Assembly: GCA_050287605.1 (NCBI GenBank)
Contig: JBNKCG010000037.1
Location: forward strand, 1-64,000
Origin: QQUJ01 sp050287605
GTDB lineage: Bacteria > Pseudomonadota > Gammaproteobacteria > QQUJ01
DNA length: 64,000 bases
Reading direction: 5' to 3'
Made by a program: the position numbers and the translations under genes. The notes under the pieces are model-generated. The model saw nothing but the letters and a program-made list of their open reading frames with translations. It ran no database searches and was not told where the DNA came from. The first letter of the stretch is position 1, and each line of letters starts with the position of its first letter. This document shows, one piece after another, positions 16,791 to 26,059 of this stretch.

Positions 16791-18197
16791 TTAATCCCTG
16801 ATATCCACAAAATGGCCCGCCAACGCGGCCGCGGCCGCCATGGCCGGGCTGACCAGGTGGGTGCGCCCGCCCTGCCCCTGCCGCCCCTCGAAGTTGCGGT
16901 TGGAGGTGGAGGCACAGCGCTCGCCCGGCTCCAACCGGTCGGCGTTCATGGCCAGACACATGGAACAGCCCGGCTCGCGCCACTCGAATCCCGCGGCGGT
17001 GAAGATCTTGTCCAGCCCCTCGGCCTCGGCCTGCTCCTTGACCAGGCCCGAGCCCGGCACAACCAGGGCGAGCTTAACGTTAGTGGCCACCCGTCCGCCG
17101 CGCGCCTTGACCACCTCGGCGGCCGCGCGCAGGTCTTCGATGCGCGAGTTGGTGCACGACCCGATAAACACCTTGTCGAGCGCGACCTCGCAAATCGGGG
17201 TCCCCGCGGTCAACCCCATGTACTGCAGCGCGCGCGTCCACCCTTCGCGACGCACGGCATCCGGCGCATCGGCCGGATCGGGGACCGCGGCGGTGACCGG
17301 CAGCACCATCTCCGGCGACGTCCCCCAGGTCACCTGCGGCACGATGTCGGCCGCGGCGATCTTCACCTCGCTGTCGAACACGGCATCGGGATCGCTGCTC
17401 AACGTCTGCCACGCAGCGACCGCTTGGTCCCAAAGCTCATCTTGCGGGGCGTAGGGGCGGCCCTTGAAATAGTCGATGGTTTTCTGATCCACGGCAATGA
17501 TACCGGCGCGTGCACCGGCTTCGATGGCCATGTTGCACACCGTCATGCGGCCTTCCACCGACAGCTCCCGAATCGCCTCGCCGGCAAACTCGATGGTGTA
17601 GCCGGTGCCGCCGGCGGTGCCGATGACGCCGATGATGTGCAGCACGATGTCCTTGGCCGTTACGCCCGCTCCGGCCTTGCCCTCGACGCTGATACGCATC
17701 GCCTTGGACTTTTTCTGGATCAGCGTCTGGGTGGCCAGCACATGCTCCACCTCGGAGGTGCCGATGCCGAACGCCAGCGCGCCGAACGCGCCGTGCGTGG
17801 CGGTGTGCGAATCGCCGCAGACCACCGTCATCCCCGGCAGGGTCGCCCCCTGCTCCGGACCCATGACGTGCACGACGCCCTGACGCAGATCGCCCATGCG
17901 AAACTCGGTAATGCCGAACTCGGCGCAGTTGGCGTCCAGCGTCTCCACCTGCAGGCGCGAGACCGGATCGGTGATGCCGCCCTCGAGATTGGCGGTGGGC
18001 ACGTTGTGATCCGGCACCGCCAGCACGGTGTCGGGACGACGCACCTGGCGCCCCGCCAGACGCAGCCCTTCGAAGGCCTGCGGCGACGTCACTTCGTGCA
18101 CCAAATGGCGGTCAATATAGATCAGCGCCGTCCCGTCCTGCTCCTGGCGGACGAGGTGGGCATCCCACAATTTGTCGTAAAGAGTCTTGCCGGTCAT
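16791..18197 (-). CDS. leuC: 3-isopropylmalate dehydratase large subunit
   Basis: 468 aa aconitase-family enzyme that isomerises 2-isopropylmalate to 3-isopropylmalate with LeuD. Fe-S ligands are visible in FIGSCTNSRIEDL and GCSMCLAMN, and VCGDSHTATHGAFGA and NMAIEAGARAG are family motifs. First gene of leuC-leuD-leuB-asd. It is divergent from a LysR-type gene with a 161-nt gap holding a good sigma-70 promoter and tandem repeats. Confidence 0.96.
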   Translation of the reverse strand: MTGKTLYDKLWDAHLVRQEQDGTALIYIDRHLVHEVTSPQAFEGLRLAGRQVRRPDTVLAVPDHNVPTANLEGGITDPVSRLQVETLDANCAEFGITEFRMGDLRQGVVHVMGPEQGATLPGMTVVCGDSHTATHGAFGALAFGIGTSEVEHVLATQTLIQKKSKAMRISVEGKAGAGVTAKDIVLHIIGVIGTAGGTGYTIEFAGEAIRELSVEGRMTVCNMAIEAGARAGIIAVDQKTIDYFKGRPYAPQDELWDQAVAAWQTLSSDPDAVFDSEVKIAAADIVPQVTWGTSPEMVLPVTAAVPDPADAPDAVRREGWTRALQYMGLTAGTPICEVALDKVFIGSCTNSRIEDLRAAAEVVKARGGRVATNVKLALVVPGSGLVKEQAEAEGLDKIFTAAGFEWREPGCSMCLAMNADRLEPGERCASTSNRNFEGRQGQGGRTHLVSPAMAAAAALAGHFVDIRD

Positions 18198-18235
18198 CGT
18201 TCCAAACTATCTAGAGAGTTTCGTGAGAGTGCAGC

Positions 18236-18264
18236 ATCTTACGGCGCGCTGCAGCATTACGCAA
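18236..18264 (-). promoter_or_regulatory. Sigma-70 promoter of leuCDB-asd
   Basis: On the minus strand TTGCGT (18264-18259) and TAAGAT (18241-18236) with a 17-nt spacer, about 40 nt before the leuC start. The -35 hexamer touches the first copy of the upstream tandem repeat, the position expected for an activator-controlled promoter. Confidence 0.55.
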
Positions 18265-18301
18265 ATTCATCTTTTTCATGCTACAAATTCATATTTTTCA
18301 T
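18262..18301. promoter_or_regulatory. Tandem AT-rich repeats, candidate LysR-type operator
   Basis: Two 18-bp copies (CAAATTCATCTTTTTCAT at 18262-18279; CAAATTCATATTTTTCAT at 18284-18301) differ at one base and are spaced 22 bp apart, about two helical turns. On the minus strand each copy contains two ATGAA half sites 9 bp apart. They lie directly upstream of the leuC promoter and about 60 nt before the divergent LysR gene. Confidence 0.55.
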
Positions 18302-18358
18302 AGCTTTAATAATCTCGTAGACTACGTTTCCTGCGTGCCGCCGGGGGGAGGAAAAGCC

Positions 18359-19228
18359 ATGGACATTGCCGCGCTCGACACCTTCGTGGCCGTCGCCAAA
18401 AGCGCCTCGTTCTCCGACGCCGCGCACCAGTTGCACCTCACCCAGCCGGCCATCAGCAAGCGCATCGCCGCCCTGGAGAGCGAGCTCAACACCCGACTGT
18501 TCGATCGCATCGGGCGCCAGATCAGCCTCACCGAATCGGGACGCGCGCTTCTTCCGCGCGCCGAGCGCATTCTCGAAGAACTCGAAGACAGCCGCCGCGC
18601 CCTGAGCAACCTGTCGGGATCGGTGGCCGGACGCCTCACCATCGCCACCAGCCATCACATCGGTCTGCACCGGTTGCCGCCGGTGCTGCGCTCGTTCATG
18701 GCGCACTACCCGGGCGTGGACCTGGACCTGCAGTTTCGCGCCTCGGAGGCGATCTGCGACGACGTGGAGCACGGCAACCTGGAACTGGGAATCGTCACCC
18801 TGCCCTCCACCCCGCGCGACAACCTCCAGGCACGACCGGTCTGGGACGACCCGCTGCGCATCGTCTGCGCCCGCACCCATCCCCTGGCCCGCAGCGACGG
18901 CTTCGAACTCACACAGCTCGGCCGCTATCCGGCCATCCTGACCGAGAAAGGCACCTTCACCCGCAACGTGCTGGAACACGCCTTCGCGCCGCTGGGGATC
19001 ACCATCCAACCCAAGCTCGCCACCAACTTCCTGGAGACCATCAAGATGATGGTGTCGGTGGGGTTGGGCTGGAGTTGCATCCCCGAGATCATGGTCGACG
19101 AGGAGCTGGTGATACTGGATACCGGGCAGCTCGCGCTCAACCGCGAGCTGGGCGTGGTCTGCCATCCGCGGCGCACGCTCTCCAACGCCGCGCGCGCCAT
19201 GCTGCACGAGCTGGGTGTCGGCGCCTGA
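18359..19228 (+). CDS. LysR-family transcriptional regulator, probable regulator of leuCDB
   Basis: 289 aa. N-terminal winged helix-turn-helix (about 1-60, SFSDAAHQLHLTQPAISKRI) and a type-2 periplasmic-binding-like effector domain (about 90-289). GGGGGGAGGA lies just before the ATG at 18359, so the longer frame from 18278 is not used. A LysR gene divergent from leuC is also found in Pseudomonas. Control of leuC and of itself through the tandem repeats in the 161-nt shared promoter region is inferred from layout. The ligand is unknown; a leucine-pathway intermediate is possible. Confidence 0.9.
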   Translation: MDIAALDTFVAVAKSASFSDAAHQLHLTQPAISKRIAALESELNTRLFDRIGRQISLTESGRALLPRAERILEELEDSRRALSNLSGSVAGRLTIATSHHIGLHRLPPVLRSFMAHYPGVDLDLQFRASEAICDDVEHGNLELGIVTLPSTPRDNLQARPVWDDPLRIVCARTHPLARSDGFELTQLGRYPAILTEKGTFTRNVLEHAFAPLGITIQPKLATNFLETIKMMVSVGLGWSCIPEIMVDEELVILDTGQLALNRELGVVCHPRRTLSNAARAMLHELGVGA

Positions 19229-19345
19229 CCGGTTCGGTGGGCCGCGGCGGCGGCCCGGCATCCTTCACCGGACCGCCGAACAAGCATCGATCGATTGATG
19301 GCGCACCGTACCGTCCGCCCACAGCGTGGTGGCGCAGCGCCGCAC

Positions 19346-20170
19346 TCAGGCCGCGTCGAGCCGGTCCAGGTGCACGTCCATCTGCGGGAAGGGAATGGAG
19401 ATGCCCTGGGCGTCGAACGCCAGCTTGATCTGCTCGTTGAGGTCGAAATAGACCGCCCAGTAGTCACCGCTGTTGACCCACGGACGCACGTTGAAGTTGA
19501 CGCTGCTGTCGCCCAGTTCACCGACGGCGATGAGCGGTTCCGGGTCTTTCAGGATGCGGGCGTCCGCGGCGATCACCTGCTGGATGATCTCCTTGGCCTT
19601 TTTGATGTCGTCGCCGTAACCGATGCCGAACACCATGTCGACGCGTCGCGTGGCCCGCGCCGAGAAGTTGGTGATAGTCCCGCCGTAGATGGCACCGTTG
19701 GGCACGATCACTTCGCGGTTGTCGGGGGTCTTCAGCGTGGTGCTGAACATGCTGATCTTCTCCACCGTACCCGCGGTACCCCCGGCCTCGACGTAATGGC
19801 CGAGATCAAAGGGACGGAACACTATCAGCATCACGCCGGCGGCGAAGTTCTGCAGCGAATCCTTCATCGCCAACCCCACCGCGATGCCGGCGGCACCGAT
19901 CAGTGCGATGAGCGAGGTGGTATTGACGCCCAGTTGCTCCAGCGCGGCGACCACCACCACCAGCGTCAACAGGGTCTTCATAATCGACCCCAGGAAATTG
20001 ACCAGGATGGCGTCCATCTTCGCCCGGATCAGCAGATTTTTGATCACCTTGACCACGATCCCGGCAATCCATCGCCCGACCACGAAAACGATGAGCGCCG
20101 TAACGATGTTGATTCCCCAGGGGATCAGGTAATCCACGCTCAGGTTGTTCAGATTCAATGATTCCAGCAT
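19346..20170 (-). CDS. mscS: Small-conductance mechanosensitive channel, MscS family
   Basis: 274 aa, close to E. coli MscS (286). Three membrane segments (about 17-37, 58-80 and 88-115). The pore helix is rich in Gly/Ala (AAGIAVGLAMKDSLQNFAAG), as in MscS, followed by the beta domain starting DLGHYVEAGGTAGTVEKI and a C-terminal alpha/beta cage. It opens under membrane tension to release solutes after osmotic downshock. This fits the osmolyte operon at the right end, though the two are not linked. AGGGAG precedes the start. Convergent with the LysR gene. Confidence 0.93.
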   Translation of the reverse strand: MLESLNLNNLSVDYLIPWGINIVTALIVFVVGRWIAGIVVKVIKNLLIRAKMDAILVNFLGSIMKTLLTLVVVVAALEQLGVNTTSLIALIGAAGIAVGLAMKDSLQNFAAGVMLIVFRPFDLGHYVEAGGTAGTVEKISMFSTTLKTPDNREVIVPNGAIYGGTITNFSARATRRVDMVFGIGYGDDIKKAKEIIQQVIAADARILKDPEPLIAVGELGDSSVNFNVRPWVNSGDYWAVYFDLNEQIKLAFDAQGISIPFPQMDVHLDRLDAA

Positions 20171-20320
20171 CGAGGATCTCCCTTGCTTTGTCGGTCGTTA
20201 ATCTGACGAGGGCGGATTCCTTGCGTCGCATCGGGAACGGCGTCACACCGGCAGCTACGCGCAACTTTTCAGAACCCATATAACAGTAGCTGCAAATCGC
20301 GGTGCCGGCCCGCACACGCA

Positions 20321-21253
20321 TCAGCAACAGTCATAGGTATCACGCCGACCTTGCTCTCCGTGGAGAAAACGCTTCTGGATCCACAGGTACTGTTCCGGCG
20401 CCAAGCGCACCAGTTCCGTCAGTGCCGCGTTGATACGCGCGGTGTCGAATACCGGATCGCCACCCGGAAAATCCTCCAGCGCCGGCAGAAACACCAGCCG
20501 GTAGCCGCTGCCGTCGCTGCGGCGCAACGCCGCAAAGGGAACCACGGCCGCATCGCCCAGTTTGGCGAAACGCGCGGTGGCGGGGTTACTGGCTGCCGGC
20601 ACCCCCATGAAATCGACGACGACGCGGTTGCCACGGGCATAGTTTTCATCGGGCGCAAACCACAGCGTGTTGCCCTCTTTGAGACAGCGGATCAGCGCGC
20701 GCACCTCCTCGCGCGGGATCACCCGCTGAAACAGCCGCTCACGTCCACCGCGCAGCAGACGATCCACCAGCGGGTCATCGTCGCTACGGTAGCTGACGCA
20801 CAGCGGACGGCGGGTGCGAAACAGCCGTCCGCCGATCTCCAGCGTGGTGAAATGGGCGCTGAGCAGAATCACGCCGCGTCCGCTCTGCAGCGCCCGCTCC
20901 AGGTGCTCCCCCCCCTCCACGGAGACCAGACGGCGAAACAGCGCTTCCGGCCCCCACCAGGCAAGCGGCATCTCGAAGAACATGATGCCGATGGATTCGA
21001 AACAGCGTCGTAACAGCACGTCGCGCTCTGCCTCGCACAACTCGGGGAGCGCCAGCCGCAGGTTGGTCTCGGCGATGCGCCGCTGGCGCCCCAACAGGTG
21101 CTGCAGCAGATGCCCCAGGTGCCTGCCCAGCGCCAATTGCCAGCGGAACGGCAGGCGGATGAGCAGGTAGCGGAACAGCCCGACCATCAGCCACGCCGGC
21201 CAGTAGCGCGGCGCCCAGGGATTGGCGGTGCGTTGCACGTTGCGCTCTTCCAT
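20321..21253 (-). CDS. Lysophospholipid/lipid A acyltransferase (LpxL/HtrB family)
   Basis: 310 aa with an N-terminal membrane segment (about 20-36) and the LPLAT catalytic motif HFTTLE (134-139, H-x4-E). SYRSDDDPLVDRLLRGGRER and WFAPDENYARGNRVVVDFMGVPA match lauroyl/myristoyl transferases that add secondary acyl chains to lipid A. Which acyl chain is added cannot be told. The start at 21253 follows AGGAGG by 9 nt and lies 5 nt after the MFS stop; a frame opening at 21706 would run through the MFS gene and is rejected. Last gene of the prmB-hemN-aroC-MFS unit. Confidence 0.88.
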   Translation of the reverse strand: MEERNVQRTANPWAPRYWPAWLMVGLFRYLLIRLPFRWQLALGRHLGHLLQHLLGRQRRIAETNLRLALPELCEAERDVLLRRCFESIGIMFFEMPLAWWGPEALFRRLVSVEGGEHLERALQSGRGVILLSAHFTTLEIGGRLFRTRRPLCVSYRSDDDPLVDRLLRGGRERLFQRVIPREEVRALIRCLKEGNTLWFAPDENYARGNRVVVDFMGVPAASNPATARFAKLGDAAVVPFAALRRSDGSGYRLVFLPALEDFPGGDPVFDTARINAALTELVRLAPEQYLWIQKRFLHGEQGRRDTYDCC

Positions 21254-21258
21254 CGTGC

Positions 21259-22437
21259 TCACGCCTCCTGGCCCACCGGTACCACCGGTTCGCGCACCCA
21301 GGCCCAACTGACGAAAAACCCCATTACGGCCGCCAGCGCCGCGGCGTAGAAGGCCCAGGCGGGGGCGAACCCCTCCCAGAAATAGCCCGCGTAGAGACTG
21401 CCGACGGCGCCCCCCACGCCGAAACTCATGCTGCTGTAGAGGGCCTGCCCCCGCCCCTGCAGCCGCCCCGGAAAGAAACGGCGCACCAGGTCGATGGCCG
21501 AGGCGTGATAAGTGCCGAAGGTGGCCGCGTGCAGCAGCTGGGCAATCAACAACAGCAGCGGGGAATCGACAAACGCGCCGATCAGCCACCAGCGCACGCC
21601 CGCCAGGGCCATGCTGATCAGAAGCAGCGCGCGCGCGCCGACACGCGGCAGCCAGCGATGCATGAGGAGAAACACCACGATCTCGGCGATCACCCCCAGC
21701 GCCCACAGCTGTCCGATCACGGGACGCGAATAGCCGTGATCCTCCAGGTAGAGGGTGAAAAAGCCGTAGTACGGTCCGTGGCTGGCCTGCAGCAGCGAGC
21801 AGGCGACGATCAGTGCCACCACCGGCGGACTGCGTAGCGTGCGCCGCAGCGACACCGCGGGCAGGTGACGATGGTCCGCCAGACGCTCCGGGACGAAGAG
21901 GCTAAAGAGCCAGATCGCGGCGAACAGGCCGATCAGAATTCCGGGCAACACGACAGTCTGGTAACGATCGAGCAGCGGACCCACGACGACCACCGTGCCG
22001 ATGAAACCCACCGACCCCCACAGGCGGATGCGGCTGTAGCGGTGGGCCTGCTCGCCCAGGTAGCCCAGGGTGATCGCCTCGAACTGCGGCAGCGAAGCGT
22101 TCCAGAAGAAACTGAACAGCAGCATCACCGCCGCCAGCCACCAGTAGCTGGAGCCCAGCAGCACGCCACCGAAGCTCGCCAGCGCAGCCAGCGACGCCAG
22201 CCGCACCACCCGGATGCGCCGTCCGGTATGGTCGGCAATCCAGCCCCACACGTTGGGGGCGATGATCTTGGTGGCCATGAGCAACGCCAGCAGCTCGCCG
22301 ATCTCGCGCGCGCCGAAGCCCTGATCGCGCAGGTAGAGCCCCCAATAGGGCAGCAGCGCCCCCAGGGTGGCGAAATAGAAGAGGTAGAAACCCGACAGGC
22401 GCCAGTAGGGAGCAGCGGCCGCTGCAGCCACCATCAA
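21259..22437 (-). CDS. MFS transporter (HcaT/LacY-like subgroup)
   Basis: 392 aa with about 12 hydrophobic segments. The N-terminal pattern YWRLSGFYLFYFATLGALLPYW and the loop WIADHTGRRIR after TM2 match the MFS_1-like family that includes the E. coli 3-phenylpropionate permease HcaT. The same gene follows aroC in Pseudomonas. Substrate unknown; annotation as a phenylpropionate carrier would be over-specific. Its ATG overlaps the aroC stop by 4 nt, so it is translationally coupled. Confidence 0.88.
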   Translation of the reverse strand: MMVAAAAAAPYWRLSGFYLFYFATLGALLPYWGLYLRDQGFGAREIGELLALLMATKIIAPNVWGWIADHTGRRIRVVRLASLAALASFGGVLLGSSYWWLAAVMLLFSFFWNASLPQFEAITLGYLGEQAHRYSRIRLWGSVGFIGTVVVVGPLLDRYQTVVLPGILIGLFAAIWLFSLFVPERLADHRHLPAVSLRRTLRSPPVVALIVACSLLQASHGPYYGFFTLYLEDHGYSRPVIGQLWALGVIAEIVVFLLMHRWLPRVGARALLLISMALAGVRWWLIGAFVDSPLLLLIAQLLHAATFGTYHASAIDLVRRFFPGRLQGRGQALYSSMSFGVGGAVGSLYAGYFWEGFAPAWAFYAAALAAVMGFFVSWAWVREPVVPVGQEA

Positions 22438-23531
22438 GGTTGCGCCGGAATGACCGGCGTGGCGGAACGCACCTCGGCGTTCTGACCGCGATGGCGCAGG
22501 CAGTGATCCATGAGCACGATGGCCAGCATCGCCTCCACGATGGGCACGCCGCGGATACCGACGCAGGGGTCATGACGCCCGGTGGTGACCACCTCCACCG
22601 GCGCCCCCGTGACGTCCACCGAGGCGCCCGGAAGGCGGATGCTGGAGGTGGGCTTGAAGGCGACACTGGCCGTGATCGCCTGCCCCGAGGAGATCCCGCC
22701 CAGTACGCCCCCCGCATGGTTGGAGAGAAAGCCTTCGGGCGTGATGAGGTCGCGATGCTCGCTGCCGCGCTGTTCGACACTGGCAAAACCGGCGCCGATC
22801 TCCACCGCCTTGGCGGCGTTGATGCCCATCAGCGCGTGGGCGATATCGGCGTCGAGGCGATCGAACACCGGCTCACCCCACCCCGGCGGTATCCCCTCGG
22901 CGACCACGTTGACCCGCGCCCCCACCGAATCGCCCGCCTTGCGCAGCTCGTCCATAAAGGCTTCCAGCTCGGGTACGCGCTCGGCGTCGGGAAAGAAAAA
23001 GGGGTTCGTCTCCACCGCCGCCCAGTCCAGGCGTTCCGCCCGCAGCGGGCCCAGGGCCGCCAGATAGCCGCGGATGGTGATGCCGAACCGCTCGTGCAGG
23101 TACTTCCTGGCGATGGCGCCGGCCGCCACGCGCATGGCGGTCTCGCGCGCCGAGGAGCGTCCACCACCGCGATAGTCGCGCACCCCGTATTTCTGCTGAT
23201 AGGTGTAGTCGGCGTGACCAGGGCGGAAGCGGTCGGCGATCGTCGAGTAATCCTTGGAGCGCTGATCCTCGTTGTGGACGAGCAGCCCGATGGGCGTGCC
23301 GGTGGTGCGCCCTTCAAACACCCCGGAGAGGATCTGCACGGCGTCGCTCTCACGCCGCTGCGTGGTGTGACGCGACTGGCCGGGTTTGCGCCGGTCGAGA
23401 TCGCGCTGCAAATCCGCCGCGTTCAGCTCCAGCCCCGGCGGGCAACCGTCGACGATGCAGCCGATGGCCGGGCCGTGGCTCTCGCCGAAGCTGGTGACGG
23501 TGAAAAGCTTGCCGATGGTATTTCCAGACAT
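22434..23531 (-). CDS. aroC: Chorismate synthase
   Basis: 365 aa, standard length. Converts EPSP to chorismate with reduced FMN, last step of the shikimate pathway. Signatures GESHGPAIGCIVDGCPPG (16-33), RPGHADYTYQQKYGVRDYRG and GRSSARETAMRVAAGA are intact; the C-terminal HDPCVGIRGVPIVEAM is typical. 48 nt after hemN. The prmB-aroC-MFS grouping is conserved in Pseudomonas. Confidence 0.97.
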   Translation of the reverse strand: MSGNTIGKLFTVTSFGESHGPAIGCIVDGCPPGLELNAADLQRDLDRRKPGQSRHTTQRRESDAVQILSGVFEGRTTGTPIGLLVHNEDQRSKDYSTIADRFRPGHADYTYQQKYGVRDYRGGGRSSARETAMRVAAGAIARKYLHERFGITIRGYLAALGPLRAERLDWAAVETNPFFFPDAERVPELEAFMDELRKAGDSVGARVNVVAEGIPPGWGEPVFDRLDADIAHALMGINAAKAVEIGAGFASVEQRGSEHRDLITPEGFLSNHAGGVLGGISSGQAITASVAFKPTSSIRLPGASVDVTGAPVEVVTTGRHDPCVGIRGVPIVEAMLAIVLMDHCLRHRGQNAEVRSATPVIPAQP

Positions 23532-23579
23532 GGGGTTTCTTCGGTTGTTGTTCTCGGCCTATCGGGGGTGGTTGCGCGT

Positions 23580-24968
23580 CTAGATCACCTTGGAAAAACG
23601 CCGCTCCTGCCCCTCGCGCAGGTAGCGGTCGAAGACCATGCAGACGTTGCGGATCAGCAGACGGCCTGCAGGCTGCACCTGGATGCCGGCGGTATCGAGC
23701 GTGATCAAACCGTCGCGCTCCAGACTACGGCACTCTTCCAACTCGGTGTGGAAGTAGTCGCTGAAACGGGTGCCGTACCGCGCCTCCACCCGGGCGAAAT
23801 CGAGATGAAAATGGCAGATCAGCTCGGTGATCACCGCGCGGCGCAGCTTGTCGTCGGCGTTCAGTTCGAGGCCGCGGAACACCGGCAGCTCGCCGGCGTC
23901 GATACGCGCGTAGTAGCCCTCCAGGTCGCGGACGTTCTGGGCGTAACAGTCACCCACCTGACTGATGGACGTGGCCCCCATGCCCACTAGGTCGCAGTCG
24001 GCGTGGGTAGAGTAACCCTGGAAGTTGCGATACAGCGTCCCCTCGCGCTGAGCGACCGCAAGCTCGTCGTCTGGGCGTGCGAAGTGATCCATCCCGATAT
24101 AGACGTAGCCGGCCTTGGCCAGCCGTTCGCCGGTGAGTTGCAAGATGTCGAGCTTCTCCGCCGGTGACGGCAGCTCCTCGGCATTGATGCGCCGTTGGGG
24201 CTTGAACAGATCGGGCAGGTGCGCGTAGTTGAACACCGACAGGCGGTCGGGGTGGTGGGCGATCACCTTGTCCAGAGTCTGTGACCAGCGCGCCAGGTTC
24301 TGATGCGGCAGACCGTAGATCAGGTCGACGCTTACCGATTTGAACCCTTCGGCACGCGCCGCGTCCAGCACGCCCCAGGTCTGCTCCTCGCTCTGCAAAC
24401 GATTGACCGCCTGCTGCACCTGCGGATCGAAATCCTGAACACCGAGGCTCAGGCGGTTGAAACCCAACTCGCGCAGCAGGGCGATGGTGGCGTGGTCCGC
24501 TTCGCGCGGGTCCACCTCGATGGAGTATTCGCCACTGTCATCGTCACGCAGTTGGAAGTGCTCACCGGTCACGCGCATCAGTTCGCGCATCTGCTCGTGG
24601 CTGATGAAGGTGGGCGTACCGCCACCCCAGTGCAGCTGATCCACCGTACGTTCGCGGTCGAACAGCGCGCCCTGCAGTGCGATCTCACTATGCAGTCGCG
24701 CCAGGTAGGGGCTGGCCAGGTTTCGATCCTTGGTCACCACCTTGTTGCACGCGCAGTAGTAGCAAACGGTGTCGCAGAACGGGATGTGGAAATAGAGCGA
24801 TAGCGGCGGCTTGGGGCGAACGGCGCTGGTGCGCGCCGCCCAGTCGCGGTAGTCCGCCGCGCCGAAGCCGTCGTGAAACTGCACCGCGGTGGGATAGGAG
24901 GTGTAGCGCGGTCCCGACTTGTCGTAGCGTTTGATCAGATCGAGATCGAATACCAGCGATTGATCCAT
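23580..24968 (-). CDS. hemN: Oxygen-independent coproporphyrinogen III oxidase
   Basis: 462 aa radical SAM enzyme that decarboxylates coproporphyrinogen III during anaerobic heme synthesis. The cluster motif is Cys65, Cys69, Cys72 with the extra HemN Cys74 (CDTVCYYCACNK). The substrate-side GGGTPTF and the C-terminal HemN domain are present, and the length matches true HemN (E. coli 457) rather than HemW. It is inserted between prmB and aroC. No FNR-like box is visible in the 42-nt gap upstream, so oxygen control, if any, acts elsewhere. Confidence 0.95.
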   Translation of the reverse strand: MDQSLVFDLDLIKRYDKSGPRYTSYPTAVQFHDGFGAADYRDWAARTSAVRPKPPLSLYFHIPFCDTVCYYCACNKVVTKDRNLASPYLARLHSEIALQGALFDRERTVDQLHWGGGTPTFISHEQMRELMRVTGEHFQLRDDDSGEYSIEVDPREADHATIALLRELGFNRLSLGVQDFDPQVQQAVNRLQSEEQTWGVLDAARAEGFKSVSVDLIYGLPHQNLARWSQTLDKVIAHHPDRLSVFNYAHLPDLFKPQRRINAEELPSPAEKLDILQLTGERLAKAGYVYIGMDHFARPDDELAVAQREGTLYRNFQGYSTHADCDLVGMGATSISQVGDCYAQNVRDLEGYYARIDAGELPVFRGLELNADDKLRRAVITELICHFHLDFARVEARYGTRFSDYFHTELEECRSLERDGLITLDTAGIQVQPAGRLLIRNVCMVFDRYLREGQERRFSKVI

Positions 24969-24988
24969 GGAGGGCCTCGGGCGGTCAG

Positions 24989-25009
24989 GGCCGCGCGCGG
25001 TGCGCGGCC
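24989..25009. other. GC-rich hairpin between prmB and hemN
   Basis: 8-bp inverted repeat GGCCGCGC/GCGCGGCC with a 5-nt loop in the 42-nt gap. No T-run follows on either strand, so it is not called as a terminator; it may affect mRNA stability or relative expression. Confidence 0.5.
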
Positions 25010-25010
25010 G

Positions 25011-25946
25011 CTAGCGAAATGCGTGGCGGTGTTCGTCGAGCTGCGCGGCGGTGAGCAGAAACACGCCGTGCCCCCCGCGTTCGAATTCCAGCCACAGGAA
25101 AGGCACCTGTGGAAACCGCTCTACCAATGCGGTTTCACTGTTGCCGACTTCGCACACCAGTATACCACCCGGCGTCAAATGGTCGGCTGCTTCGCTCAGG
25201 ATGCGCACCACCACATCCAGCCCGTCGTCGCCCGCTGCCAGCCCCAACACCGGTTCGCGGTGGTACTCTTCGGGCAGCGCGGCCATATCCTGCGCATCCA
25301 CGTACGGCGGGTTGCTGACGATGAGGTCGTAGCGCTCGCCGCCCAGGGCCGCGAACAGGTCCGACACCTGGGCGCGGACCCGCTCCCCCACCCCATGCTC
25401 GGCAATGTTGCGCTCCGCGACTGCTACGGCATCGGAGGAGATATCCACGGCATCCACCTGCGCCTCCGGAAAGGCGTAGGCGCAGGCGATGCCGATGCAC
25501 CCGCTGCCGGCGCACAGATCAAGAATGCGCTGCGGAGGCAGTCCCTCCAGCCACGGCTCGAAGCCGTGCTCTATCAGCTCGGCGATAGGCGAGCGGGGCA
25601 CCAGCACCCGCTCGTCCACGTAGAATGAAAGCCCGGCAAACCCGGCGCGGTGGGTCAGATAAGGTAGTGGCAAACGCTCTTCGACACGGCGCCGGAACAG
25701 TGCCAGCACAGCCGCACGTTCGGAGCGCGTCAGACGCGCCGCCAGGTACTCCTGCGGCAGGGAGTGATCGAGGTGCAGCGCGGCCAGCGCCAATGCCAGC
25801 GCCTCGTCGATGGCGTTGTCCGTCCCGTGACCGAAACTCAGGCCAACCGCCTCAAAGCGGCTGGCGCCCCAGCGCACCACGTCGCGCAGCGTACGCAGTT
25901 CATCCATGGCGGCGGCGTAGGTGGCGCTGGTCGGGAGTGTGTTCAT
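25011..25946 (-). CDS. prmB: Ribosomal protein L3 N5-glutamine methyltransferase
   Basis: 311 aa. SAM-binding DLCAGSGCIGIA (143-154) and the catalytic NPPY (212-215) of N5-glutamine methyltransferases. The N-terminal substrate-recognition domain (about 1-110) and the context upstream of aroC distinguish it from PrmC. It methylates a glutamine of ribosomal protein L3 during 50S assembly. Probably the first gene of prmB-hemN-aroC-MFS-acyltransferase. Confidence 0.93.
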   Translation of the reverse strand: MNTLPTSATYAAAMDELRTLRDVVRWGASRFEAVGLSFGHGTDNAIDEALALALAALHLDHSLPQEYLAARLTRSERAAVLALFRRRVEERLPLPYLTHRAGFAGLSFYVDERVLVPRSPIAELIEHGFEPWLEGLPPQRILDLCAGSGCIGIACAYAFPEAQVDAVDISSDAVAVAERNIAEHGVGERVRAQVSDLFAALGGERYDLIVSNPPYVDAQDMAALPEEYHREPVLGLAAGDDGLDVVVRILSEAADHLTPGGILVCEVGNSETALVERFPQVPFLWLEFERGGHGVFLLTAAQLDEHRHAFR

Positions 25947-26059
25947 GGGTACCGGGCCCGAATCAAAGGGGCGCTACCATAGCGCGAGTCGCATCGGGGA
26001 TGCCACCACTGTTTGCCAAGCACGCCGGCGTGCGCAGCGCCGTGCCACGGATCCGCGGC

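Noticed and set aside
20321..21706. 461-codon version of the LpxL-like protein
   Set aside because: The first 151 codons run antisense to codon structure of the MFS gene; a strong ribosome site and family N-terminus support 21253.
24969..25010. FNR-type box upstream of hemN
   Set aside because: No TTGAT-N4-ATCAA-like sequence in the 42-nt gap; only a GC-rich hairpin is present.
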